Assembly: GCA_963169595.1 (NCBI GenBank)
Contig: CAUJFM010000182.1
Span: 1 to 7,904 of the forward strand
From: Bacteroidota bacterium
GTDB taxonomy: Bacteria > Bacteroidota > Bacteroidia > Flavobacteriales_F > PHOS-HE28
Reading direction: 5' to 3'
Length of the DNA: 7,904 nucleotides
Translations under genes and position numbers: made by a program
Notes under the pieces: generated by a model
Database searches by the model: none
What the model was told of the DNA's origin: nothing
What the model saw: the letters and a program-made list of their open reading frames with translations, nothing else
Part shown: in pieces, positions 1 through 7,191 of the stretch
Numbering within the stretch: the first letter of the stretch is position 1
How the letters are laid out: each line of letters begins with the position of its first letter

Positions 1-42
1 GGCGTCCACTTCCGCCCGCTGTCCCCATCTTCACACCGCCGA

Positions 43-1494
43 ATGCAGCGCACCTTCCTCACCAACCTGGCGCTCCTGCTGGTGCTGAACCTGCTGGTGA
101 AGCCCTTCTACATCCTGGGCATCGATGCCGGGGTGCAGGACGCCGTGGGGGCCGAGGGCTATGGCGCCTATGCTGCGCTGCTCAGCCTCAGCTTCCTGCT
201 CAACATCGTGCTGGACCTGGGGGTGACCAACTACAACACGCGGCACATCGCCCAGCACACCCACCTGGTGGGCCGCACGCTGGGGCGCCTGGCGGCGCTG
301 CGCTTCGCCTTGGTGGGCCTGTACGCGCTGCTCACCGTGGGCACCGGCCTGGTGCTGGGCTACAGCGGCGCGCAGCTGGGCATGCTGGGCTGGCTGGTGG
401 TGAACCAGGCGCTCGCCGCCACGCTCCTCTACCTGCGCAGCTTCGTGGCCGGGGCCCAGCGCTTCCGGCAGGACAGCCTGCTGAGCGTGCTGGACCGCTT
501 GCTGCTGATCGGCGCGGTAGGCTGGCTGCTCTGGGGCCGCAGCGGGGGCACTGCCTTCCGCATCGAGTGGTTCGTGTGGGCGCAGACCGCCGCCTATGCC
601 GTCAGCGTGGGGGTGGCGCTGGTGCTGGTGCGGCGCATCAGCGGTCCCGTGCGGCTGTCCACCCGCCCCACCTTCAGCCTGGTGGTGCTGCGGCAGAGCT
701 TCCCCTACGCGCTGCTCATCCTGCTGATGACGCTCTATTACCGCATCGATACGCTGATGCTGGAGCGCCTGCTGCCCGATGGCGCGCGGCAGGCAGGCCT
801 CTATGCGCAGGGCTTCCGCTTCGTGGAGGCGCTGAACATGCTGGGCTACCTCTTCGCCGGGCTGCTGCTGCCCCTCTTCAGCCGCATGCTGAAGCAGCGC
901 GAGGACGTGGCGCCCCTGGCTCTGCTGGCCTGGCGCCTGCTGCTGGCCGGCTCCCTGGCCGTGGCGGCCTTCGGTGCGCTCCACGCCGGGGCCGTGCTCG
1001 ACCTGCGCTACAGCAGCGACACCGCCGGTGCGGCGGCGCCCTTCGCCCTGCTCTTGTGGTGCTTCGTGGCAGTGGCCACCACCTACGTGTTCGGCACGCT
1101 GCTCACCGCCGCGGGCGACCTGCTCCTCCTCAACGTGATGGCCGCCGGCGGGGCCCTGCTCAACATCGTGCTCAACCTCTGGCTCATCCCGCTGTGGCAG
1201 GTCGAAGGGGCCGCGTGGGCCAGTCTCGTCACCCAGGTGGGCACCGCGCTGGTCCAGGTGGTGCTGGTGCAGCGCGCCCGTCCCCTGAAGGGTCTGGGCC
1301 GGGTGGTGCTCACGGCCGGGGTGTATGGCGCCGTGCTGGTCGCTTCCGCCTGGGCGTTGCGGCAGGCGGGTCTGTCCCTGGGCATGCAGGCCGCCAGCTT
1401 TGCCGGGGTGGCCCTGCTCGCCGCGCTGGCCACCGGGCTGGTGGACCCCCGCCGCCTGCCCCAAATGCGCACCCTATTACAGCGGGGGCGCTGA
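43..1494 (+). CDS. Wzx-like polysaccharide flippase (MOP/Polysacc_synt family)
   Basis: A 483-residue, strongly hydrophobic protein with about 12 to 14 likely membrane segments, the usual size and shape of Wzx/RfbX flippases. These move undecaprenyl-diphosphate-linked oligosaccharide units from the cytoplasmic to the periplasmic face of the inner membrane. Family-like features are the N-terminal segment up to LGIDAGVQ (residues 25-32), LDLGVTNYN (57-65), and a central YYRIDTLML (232-240) followed by AGLYAQGFRF (251-260), as in other Polysacc_synt proteins. The frame stays open to the window edge, but the ATG at 43 begins the protein just before its first hydrophobic segment, as in homologues I recall, so I chose it. 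No Shine-Dalgarno sequence precedes it. It heads a polysaccharide assembly cluster, which supports the call. Sugar specificity cannot be read from the sequence. A teichuronic acid or other lipid-linked glycan exporter is possible. Confidence 0.88.
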   Translation: MQRTFLTNLALLLVLNLLVKPFYILGIDAGVQDAVGAEGYGAYAALLSLSFLLNIVLDLGVTNYNTRHIAQHTHLVGRTLGRLAALRFALVGLYALLTVGTGLVLGYSGAQLGMLGWLVVNQALAATLLYLRSFVAGAQRFRQDSLLSVLDRLLLIGAVGWLLWGRSGGTAFRIEWFVWAQTAAYAVSVGVALVLVRRISGPVRLSTRPTFSLVVLRQSFPYALLILLMTLYYRIDTLMLERLLPDGARQAGLYAQGFRFVEALNMLGYLFAGLLLPLFSRMLKQREDVAPLALLAWRLLLAGSLAVAAFGALHAGAVLDLRYSSDTAGAAAPFALLLWCFVAVATTYVFGTLLTAAGDLLLLNVMAAGGALLNIVLNLWLIPLWQVEGAAWASLVTQVGTALVQVVLVQRARPLKGLGRVVLTAGVYGAVLVASAWALRQAGLSLGMQAASFAGVALLAALATGLVDPRRLPQMRTLLQRGR

Positions 1495-1577
1495 GCCGCC
1501 ACATACCGATCGGCGTGCGTTGACGTTGTGCGGCGGTGCGGGCCCCGGAAGCCCCGCCCGGGCAAGGCCCTATCCCG

Positions 1578-1585
1578 TACTTTAG
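1578..1585 (+). promoter_or_regulatory. Weak candidate Bacteroidota -7 element before the first wzz-like gene
   Basis: TACTTTAG matches the Bacteroidota -7 consensus TAnnTTTG at five of six fixed positions. It lies 24 bases before the ATG at 1610, in the 115-base gap after the flippase. No TTTG or TTG is present at the expected -33 spacing. The gap is longer than any other between the four plus-strand genes, so a second promoter here is plausible but poorly supported. Confidence 0.2.
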
Positions 1586-1590
1586 GCCCT

Positions 1591-1606
1591 CTTTTCAGCG
1601 GAAAAG
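1591..1606 (+). other. Small hairpin just upstream of the first wzz-like start
   Basis: CTTTTC (1591-1596) and GAAAAG (1601-1606) are perfect reverse complements around a 4-base AGCG loop. The stem ends three bases before the ATG at 1610, so in mRNA it would cover the A-rich stretch where a Bacteroidota ribosome would be expected to bind. The structure is only six pairs, four of them A-U, so it would be weak and could be chance. Confidence 0.3.
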
Positions 1607-1609
1607 CGC

Positions 1610-2623
1610 ATGCAGCAAGCACCTCAGGCACCGGGTACGAACTCCTTCGACCTGGTCCTCTTCCTCTGGGCCCGGCGGAAGCTCATCATCGGCATCACGG
1701 CCCTGGGCCTGGTGGCCGGTGTGGCCGCCGCCTTCCTCATCACCCCGCTCTACCGCAGCGAGGTGATCATGTTCCCGGCCATCACCAACTCCGCCTCCAA
1801 GGCCCTGCTCAACGAGCAATCCACCGGACGCGACGACATTCTGGCCCTGGGCGATGAGGAGGACAGCGAGCAGCTGCTGCAGATGCTCTATTCCGATAAG
1901 GTCCGCGACCGGGTCTCGCAGAAGTTCGACCTGATGGCGGTCTACGAGATCGACCCCAACGGCAAGCACAAGCGCTCCGAACTGGCCGAGGCCTTCAAGG
2001 ACCACATCAAGTTCGAGTACACCAAGTTCAGCAGCGTGCGCGTGGAGGTGATGGACCCCGACCCGCAGCGCGCGGCCGACATCGCCAACTACATCGCCGA
2101 CCAGGTGGACAGCGTGTGGAAGGACATGGCCATCGAGCGGGCCCAGAAGGGCTTCATGCTGGTGGATACCAAGGTGAAGGAGCTGGAGGCGGACATCCGC
2201 CAGATGGCCGACAGCATGCGCGTGCTGCGTGAACTGGGTGTGCATGACTACCACACCCAGACCGAGCGCTACAACGAATACCTCGGGGCCGCCATCGTGA
2301 AGGGCGACCAGCGCGCCATCAAGGAGTTCGAGGAGCGCTTCAAGGTGCTGGCGCAGTACGGTGGTGCGTACGTCACCCTGCAGGACCGCCTCTTCAACGA
2401 GACCAAGCGCCTCAGCGTGCTGAAGATGAAACTGGAACAGGCCCAGGCCGACCTGGAGAGCGACCTGCCGCACAAGTTCGTGGTGAACCGCGCGCAGCCC
2501 GCCGACAAGAAGGCCTATCCCATCCGCTGGCTCATCGTGGCCATCAGCGGCATCGCGTCGCTCCTGCTGGCGCTGCTGCTCATCGTGGTGCAGGAGAACG
2601 TGAAAAAGATACGCACGGCATGA
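1610..2623 (+). CDS. Wzz-like polysaccharide chain-length determinant, first copy
   Basis: A 337-residue protein with the Wzz/polysaccharide co-polymerase layout. It has a short cytoplasmic N-terminus, a membrane segment at about 24-44, a long periplasmic part, and a second membrane segment at about 305-327 before a short basic tail. The periplasmic part is rich in charged, coiled-coil-prone helix at roughly 175-285. The proline-bearing KKAYPIRWLI (300-309) before the last membrane helix resembles the conserved C-terminal Wzz motif. Wzz proteins oligomerise in the inner membrane and set how many repeat units the polymerase adds. There is no Walker A or tyrosine-rich C-terminal kinase domain, so this is not a complete BY-kinase. 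It follows the flippase after 115 bases, and its stop overlaps the start of the next Wzz-like gene by 4 bases. The start precedes the first membrane helix by a normal distance. Confidence 0.85.
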   Translation: MQQAPQAPGTNSFDLVLFLWARRKLIIGITALGLVAGVAAAFLITPLYRSEVIMFPAITNSASKALLNEQSTGRDDILALGDEEDSEQLLQMLYSDKVRDRVSQKFDLMAVYEIDPNGKHKRSELAEAFKDHIKFEYTKFSSVRVEVMDPDPQRAADIANYIADQVDSVWKDMAIERAQKGFMLVDTKVKELEADIRQMADSMRVLRELGVHDYHTQTERYNEYLGAAIVKGDQRAIKEFEERFKVLAQYGGAYVTLQDRLFNETKRLSVLKMKLEQAQADLESDLPHKFVVNRAQPADKKAYPIRWLIVAISGIASLLLALLLIVVQENVKKIRTA

Positions 2624-3570
2624 GCAGCGAGGTGAACTTCCAGGGCTTCCTGCCGGTGCTGCAACGCAACTGGCGCGTGTTCGTGGTGGTGGGCATCACC
2701 GCCGCGGCGCTGTCCGGCATCCTCAGCGGGCCCACCTTCATCAAGCCGCGCTACATGAGCACGGCCACGGTGTACCCGGTGAACCTGAACAGCTACAGCA
2801 TCGAGACGCGCACCGACCAGCTGCTGCAGCTGCTGGAGAGCAACAGCATCCGCGACAGCCTCATCAAGCGCTTCGACCTGGCGCGCGTGTACGAGGTGGA
2901 CACCACGGCCAACGGCGGCTACTTCGCGCTGTACAACGAGTTCAACGACCGGGTGGAGATCACCAAGACCCGCTACGAGAGCGTGCTGATCGAGATCGTG
3001 GACGAGGACCCCGTGCGTGCCCGCGACCTGGTGAACGGCATGCTGGAGCAGGTGAACCTGCTGGCCCGCCGCCTGCAGCGCGAGAAATCCAAGGAGGTGC
3101 TGCGCATCGCCGAGCGCGCCCTGGCCCATGAGCGCCACAAGCTCGACAGCGTGGAGACCATCCTCGACTCGCTGCGCCGCACCAGCGGCCTGCTCAACTA
3201 CGATGCCCAGGCCAAGGAGCTCACCAAGGGCTATGTGCGCATGCTGAGCACCGGCGCTTCGCAATCGCAGAAGGATGCCGTGCTGGGCATGATCCGCGAC
3301 CTGGAGGAGAAGGGCGGCCAGTTCCGCCAGCTCACCGAACTGAGCGACCTGTTCCGGGGCAACTACGACCGCCTGCTCACCGAATACGAGAAGGTGGTGA
3401 ACGACGTGACCAAGGAGCTCACCTACACCAACACGGTGGTCTATCCCGAGGTGAGCGACAAGAAGGTGTACCCCGTGCGCTGGGTCATCGTCTCGTCGGT
3501 GACCTTCTCGGCCCTCTTCCTGTGCTTCGTGCTGCTGCTGTGGCGCGACGACCGCCGTCTGCGGGCCTGA
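2620..3570 (+). CDS. Wzz-like polysaccharide chain-length determinant, second copy
   Basis: A 316-residue protein built like its upstream neighbour: membrane segments at about 19-37 and 286-307 flank a periplasmic helical region. It is visibly related to the upstream protein. Compare SEQLLQMLYSDKVRD (first copy) with TDQLLQLLESNSIRD (66-79 here), FDLMAVYEID with FDLARVYEVD (85-94), and ADKKAYPIRW with SDKKVYPVRW (279-288). Elsewhere the two diverge, so this is an old duplication or a family pair, not a recent copy. The ATG overlaps the upstream TGA as ATGA, which implies translational coupling. Again there is no kinase domain. It probably acts with, or as an alternative to, the first Wzz in controlling the downstream polymerase. 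Ten bases separate it from that gene. Individual roles cannot be assigned from sequence. Confidence 0.84.
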   Translation: MSSEVNFQGFLPVLQRNWRVFVVVGITAAALSGILSGPTFIKPRYMSTATVYPVNLNSYSIETRTDQLLQLLESNSIRDSLIKRFDLARVYEVDTTANGGYFALYNEFNDRVEITKTRYESVLIEIVDEDPVRARDLVNGMLEQVNLLARRLQREKSKEVLRIAERALAHERHKLDSVETILDSLRRTSGLLNYDAQAKELTKGYVRMLSTGASQSQKDAVLGMIRDLEEKGGQFRQLTELSDLFRGNYDRLLTEYEKVVNDVTKELTYTNTVVYPEVSDKKVYPVRWVIVSSVTFSALFLCFVLLLWRDDRRLRA

Positions 3571-3580
3571 ACCCACCGCG

Positions 3581-5032
3581 ATGCTGCACGCATTGAAAGC
3601 CCACTGGATCGCCGCCACGTGCGTGGTCTTCGTGCTGCTCAATGCCGTGCTGGTGGCCCACGAGATCTACTGGCTCAACGCCCTGCCGGCGGTGCTGCTG
3701 GTGGCCTGGGCCATGCTCACCGCGGTGGACAAGCTGGTGCTCTTCATCGCCTTCGCCACCCCGCTGTCCATCAATCTGGAGGAGCTCGACCTGGGGGGCA
3801 TCGGCATCGCCCTGCCCACCGAACCGCTCATGGTGGGCCTCATGCTCCTCTTCCTGCTGAAGCTGGTGCTGGAGCGCGATGTGATCGATCCGCAGGTGTG
3901 GCGGCACCCCATCACGGTGGTGATCGTATTGCAGCTGATCTGGATGCTGGTGTGCATCGTGCCCAGCAGCATGCCGATGGTGTCGTTCAAGTACTTCGTG
4001 GCGCGCCTGTGGTTCGTGAGCACCATGTTCTTCCTGGGCACGCGCCTGTTCCGTGACGAGCGCAACTGGCACCGCTTCGGCTGGGCCTATCTGGCGGGGA
4101 TGTCCATCGTGATCGTCTACACGCTGATCCACCACGCGCAGTTCCACTTCGAGCACGATCCCGCGCACTGGGTGATGAGCCCCTTCTTCAAGGACCACAC
4201 GAGCTACGGGGCCCTCATCGCCTTCTTCATCCCCTTTGCGGCGATGGCCACCTTCTTCCCGGGCTACTCCCGCACGCGGCGCGGCCTGGCGGGCCTGGTG
4301 CTGGCCCTGCTGGTCGCGGGCCTCATCTTCTCCTACACCCGCGCGGCATGGCTGAGCCTGGTGGGGGCGGTGGGCCTCTTCGTGGTGATGCGGCTGCGCA
4401 TCCCGGTGTGGGCGCTGGCGGCCGTGACCCTGCTGGCTGGCGGGCTCTACATCGTGAACAAGGACCAGATCACCATCGCGCTGGAACGCAACCGCGAGGA
4501 ATCATCGGACGACCTGGGTGAGCACGTGCGCTCCATCTCCAACATCAGCAGCGATGCCAGCAACCTGGAGCGCATCAACCGCTGGAACTCGGCCATGCGC
4601 ATGTGGCAGGAGCGGCCCGTGTTCGGCTGGGGGCCGGGCACCTACATGTTCCAGTACGCGCCCTTCCAGGCCAGCGAGGACCGCACCATCATCAGCACCA
4701 ACTTCGGTGTGCAGGGCAACGCGCACAGCGAGTACCTGGGGCCGCTCAGCGAGCAGGGTGTCTTCGGCATGGGCCTGATGCTGGCCCTGGTGGTGGTGAC
4801 CACACTCACGTCCCTGCGCCTCTACTACCGCCTCACCGATGGCGCCGACCGCCGCCTGCTGGCCGCCTCCTTCCTGGGCCTGGTGACCTACTACCTGCAC
4901 GGCGCGCTCAACAACTTCCTGGACACCGACAAGGCCTCGGTGCCCTTCTGGGCCTTCACGGCCCTCATCGTGCTGCTGGACCTGAAGTATCCCGCCGCGC
5001 GGAAGGCAGGGGCGGAGGTGAGCGCTACTTGA
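3581..5032 (+). CDS. O-antigen polymerase/ligase family membrane protein (Wzy or WaaL type)
   Basis: A 483-residue membrane protein with roughly 10 to 12 hydrophobic segments and a large loop at about 295-395, as in the Wzy_C/O-antigen ligase family. Recognisable motifs are FSYTRAAWLSL (250-260), ERINRWNSAM (330-339), ERPVFGWGPGTY (344-355) and AHSEYLGPLSEQG (381-393). The last contains the His (382) and Glu residues typical of the periplasmic active-site loop. Family members either polymerise repeat units carried on undecaprenyl diphosphate (Wzy) or transfer the finished glycan to lipid A-core (WaaL). Sequence alone does not separate them reliably. Placement directly after two Wzz genes and in a module with a flippase favours polymerase. 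The ATG at 3581 has no clear Shine-Dalgarno sequence. The TGA at 5030-5032 lies inside the end of the convergent phosphatase gene. Confidence 0.86.
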   Translation: MLHALKAHWIAATCVVFVLLNAVLVAHEIYWLNALPAVLLVAWAMLTAVDKLVLFIAFATPLSINLEELDLGGIGIALPTEPLMVGLMLLFLLKLVLERDVIDPQVWRHPITVVIVLQLIWMLVCIVPSSMPMVSFKYFVARLWFVSTMFFLGTRLFRDERNWHRFGWAYLAGMSIVIVYTLIHHAQFHFEHDPAHWVMSPFFKDHTSYGALIAFFIPFAAMATFFPGYSRTRRGLAGLVLALLVAGLIFSYTRAAWLSLVGAVGLFVVMRLRIPVWALAAVTLLAGGLYIVNKDQITIALERNREESSDDLGEHVRSISNISSDASNLERINRWNSAMRMWQERPVFGWGPGTYMFQYAPFQASEDRTIISTNFGVQGNAHSEYLGPLSEQGVFGMGLMLALVVVTTLTSLRLYYRLTDGADRRLLAASFLGLVTYYLHGALNNFLDTDKASVPFWAFTALIVLLDLKYPAARKAGAEVSAT

Positions 5033-6245
5033 GCCTGCACGTCAGCACGGCGATGTCGTCCAGGTAGGGCTGGCCGGCGCGGTGGGCCTCGTAGGCCCCT
5101 TGCAGGGTGGCGTTGATGTCCTTGGGAGTGGCGGCGTGCAGGTCGCGCAGCAGCTGGTGCAGGCGTTCGGTGCCGAACTCGTTGCCGTGCGGGTCCTCCT
5201 GTTCCACCAGGCCATCGGTGTAGCAGAGCAGGGTGCTGCCCGCGGGGATCTCGGCCTCGCCCACCTGGAGGAAGGGCAGCTTCGGCATCATGCCCAGCGC
5301 GATGCTGCCGGAATGCAGCGGCGTGATGCCGGCAGGGCCGTGCAGCAGCGGATCGTTGTGGCCGGCGTTCACGAAGCGGATGCGGCGCGCCTGCAGGTCG
5401 ATGTGACCGATGAAGCAGGTGATGAAGCGCTCGCCCCGGGCGTTGGCCCACACCTTGGCGTTGAGGTCGTGCACCAGGTCCACCAGGTCGGTGGCGTGGC
5501 GCACGGAGGCGTGCAGGTTCGCCTGGAAGTTGCTGGTGAGCAGGGCGGCGGCCATGCCCTTGCCGCTCACGTCGGCCACGCAGGCCACGTAGTTGCCATC
5601 GTCCAGCGCGATGAGGTCGTAGTGGTCGCCGCCCACCTGGCTGTGGGGCTGGTACCAGGCGTCCACGGCGATCTGCGCATTGTCCGGCAGGGTGGCGGGC
5701 ACCAGCATGCGCTGCATCTGGCGGGCCAGCTCCAGGTCGCGCAGGTCGCGGGCACGCTGCAGGGCCTCCTGCGCCAGGCGCCGGTTCTCCATGGCCACCA
5801 CGATGAGGTTGGTGAGCGTCTGGATGAAGTTGAGGTGCTTCACCGTGGGGCTCATGCGCTGCTCCTCCTCGTCGATGTCGCCGATGAGCAGGAAGGCCAG
5901 CGGACGGTCCTGGTGGTACACGGGCACGGCCACATCGAAGGCGCCCAGGCTGCCCACGGCCTCGCTGCCGATCACCTGGATGTCGGTGAAGCGCCCGAAG
6001 GCCTGCTCGGCGTCGAGGGTGGTGCCATCGGGGTGGCCGAAGCCCAGCACCTGCTCCCAGCGGTCGGTGCGCTCGAAGAGCAGCAGGCGCGTGATGCCGA
6101 GGTCCTCGCGGACGATCTTCTCATAGAGCCGCAGCAGCTCCTCGCGCGGGGTGTTGGCGTTGATGGCCTTGGTGACGTCCAGCAGCGCCTTGAGCTGGAA
6201 TTCCTTCAGCTCGAGCCGCTCCACGATGCGTTCCAGGCGGGCCAT
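5025..6245 (-). CDS. GAF-like sensor plus PPM/SpoIIE-type serine/threonine phosphatase (RsbU-like)
   Basis: A 406-residue cytoplasmic protein. Residues about 20-155 look like a GAF-type sensory domain. A linker helix (about 155-185) carries LELARQMQRMLVPATLP, the usual lead-in to SpoIIE-family phosphatases. The catalytic domain follows with its expected motifs: GGDHYD (205-210), ADVSGKG (224-230), NAGHN (293-297), YTDGLVE (342-348) and LDDIAVL (395-401). The metal-binding aspartates 207, 225, 344 and 397 are therefore all in place and the enzyme should be active. Relatives dephosphorylate anti-sigma-factor antagonists or other phosphoserine proteins in stress and surface-growth signalling. 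No partner kinase or antagonist is present here. The frame stays open 122 codons upstream inside the lpxD-like gene, but the protein clearly starts at the ATG at 6245, 5 bases after that gene's stop. AAGGA (6255-6259) lies 9 bases before it. Confidence 0.88.
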   Translation of the reverse strand: MARLERIVERLELKEFQLKALLDVTKAINANTPREELLRLYEKIVREDLGITRLLLFERTDRWEQVLGFGHPDGTTLDAEQAFGRFTDIQVIGSEAVGSLGAFDVAVPVYHQDRPLAFLLIGDIDEEEQRMSPTVKHLNFIQTLTNLIVVAMENRRLAQEALQRARDLRDLELARQMQRMLVPATLPDNAQIAVDAWYQPHSQVGGDHYDLIALDDGNYVACVADVSGKGMAAALLTSNFQANLHASVRHATDLVDLVHDLNAKVWANARGERFITCFIGHIDLQARRIRFVNAGHNDPLLHGPAGITPLHSGSIALGMMPKLPFLQVGEAEIPAGSTLLCYTDGLVEQEDPHGNEFGTERLHQLLRDLHAATPKDINATLQGAYEAHRAGQPYLDDIAVLTCRLK

Positions 6246-6250
6246 CGGGG

Positions 6251-7174
6251 TCAGTCCTTCAGTTTCTTGTACAGCTCGGGCAGGCGGCCGAGCAGGGCGA
6301 TCTCGCGCATCTTGGCCTTCCACTCGCCGGCCGGACTGCCGAAGTAGGTGCGGCCGCCTTCCAGCGAGTTGATGAGACCGCTCTGGCCCAGCACCACGGC
6401 GCCCTTGCCGATGCGCAGTTTGCTGGGCACGCCCACCTGGCCCCAGAGGGTCACGTTCTCCTCGATCACAACCGCGCCGCTGATGCCCACGTGCGAGGCG
6501 ATGAGGCAGCCGGGACCGATGAGGGTGTCGTGGCCCACCTGGATGTGGTTGTCCAGCTTGCAGCCGCGGCCGATGCGGGTGTCGGCGCTCACGCCGCGAT
6601 CGATGGTGCACAGCGCTCCGATCTCCACGTCGTCCTCGATCACCACGCTGCCGCCGGGGGGCATCTTGTCGTAGCCGGTGGGGCGCTTCTTGTAGTAGAA
6701 GGGGTCCGCACCGATCACGGTGTTGGCGTGGATGATGACACGGTCGCCGATGGTGGTGCGCTCGTAGATGACCACCCCGGGGTGGATGATGCAGTCCCGG
6801 CCGATGGTGACGTGCGGACCGATCACCGCGCTGGGGTGCACCTCGCTGCCGGCGCCGATGTGGATGTCGCTCTCGGCCCAGCCTGCGCGCGGCATGAAGC
6901 GGCGCACCAGCGCGTTGTAGTCGCGGCAGGGGTCATCGCTGATGAGCAGGGCCTTGCCCTCGGGCACGGGCACCTCCTTGTTGATGAGGATGGTGGTGGC
7001 CGCGCTGTTCAGCGCCTTGTCGTAGTACTTCTCGTGGTCCACGAACACCAGGTCGCCCTCCTCCACGCGGTTGATCTCGTTGAGGCCGGTGACGGGCCTT
7101 TCGGTGTGGCCCAGGGCCCTGGCGCCGATGAGCTGGGCCAGGTGTGCGGCGGACTGCGGGGGGGTGAGCTTCAC
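6251..7174 (-). CDS. Short LpxD-type acyltransferase paralog (left-handed beta-helix)
   Basis: A 307-residue protein related to UDP-3-O-acylglucosamine N-acyltransferase, the third lipid A enzyme. An N-terminal LpxD-like domain (1-100) contains GDLVFVDHEKYYDKAL (40-55). Its Phe44 and Tyr50 match the aromatic pair reported to hold uracil in LpxD. Hexapeptide repeats run from about 103 to 265, followed by a helical C-terminus. His215 in IQVGHDTLIG corresponds to the catalytic His, although the next residue is Asp where E. coli LpxD has Asn. It is shorter than standard LpxD (about 340) and resembles the second, efp-linked copy that I recall from Bacteroidota, so its true substrate is uncertain and I give no symbol. 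I chose the GTG start at 7174. It begins MKLTPPQSAAHLAQLIG, as in homologues, and lies just downstream of a promoter element. The longer frame to 7273 has no family-like sequence. A run of seven G (7158-7164) lies in codons 4-6. Confidence 0.85.
   Translation of the reverse strand: MKLTPPQSAAHLAQLIGARALGHTERPVTGLNEINRVEEGDLVFVDHEKYYDKALNSAATTILINKEVPVPEGKALLISDDPCRDYNALVRRFMPRAGWAESDIHIGAGSEVHPSAVIGPHVTIGRDCIIHPGVVIYERTTIGDRVIIHANTVIGADPFYYKKRPTGYDKMPPGGSVVIEDDVEIGALCTIDRGVSADTRIGRGCKLDNHIQVGHDTLIGPGCLIASHVGISGAVVIEENVTLWGQVGVPSKLRIGKGAVVLGQSGLINSLEGGRTYFGSPAGEWKAKMREIALLGRLPELYKKLKD
6255..6259 (-). promoter_or_regulatory. Shine-Dalgarno-like AAGGA before the phosphatase gene
   Basis: On the minus strand AAGGA lies 9 bases before the ATG at 6245, inside the last codons of the lpxD-like gene. 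It is the clearest Shine-Dalgarno-like site in the window and supports the 6245 start. It also encodes the Lys-Asp end of the upstream protein, so the match may be incidental. Confidence 0.35.
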
Positions 7175-7191
7175 GTGTCGGGGATGTCGTC

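Noticed and set aside
1..42. A promoter, or the end of an upstream gene, before the flippase
   Set aside because: The stretch has no TAnnTTTG-like element and is too short to assign to any gene.
31..1464. Long minus-strand open frame (477 codons) opposite the flippase gene
   Set aside because: The translation is low-complexity, dominated by Gln, His, Ala, Gly and Glu, with no domain or membrane pattern. This is the usual antisense shadow of a GC-rich, Leu/Val-rich membrane protein gene.
1495..1609. A terminator between the flippase and the first wzz-like gene
   Set aside because: GC-rich short inverted repeats occur here (for example the palindrome CCGATCGG at 1506-1513), but no stem longer than about five pairs is followed by a T-run in the plus direction.
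2515..4198. Minus-strand open frames (375 and 237 codons) opposite the second wzz-like gene and the polymerase
   Set aside because: They are His/Gln/Ala-rich without domains, while the plus-strand frames encode recognisable Wzz and Wzy/WaaL proteins across the same DNA.
5082..6347. Long plus-strand open frame (421 codons) opposite the phosphatase gene
   Set aside because: The phosphatase on the minus strand has all catalytic motifs. The plus-strand translation is rich in His, Val, Gly and Gln with no recognisable family, so it is a shadow.
6246..6611. Upstream extension of the phosphatase frame by 122 codons
   Set aside because: The extension lies wholly inside the lpxD-like gene in another frame and is Arg/His/Pro/Gly-rich. 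The ATG at 6245 starts directly before the conserved protein.
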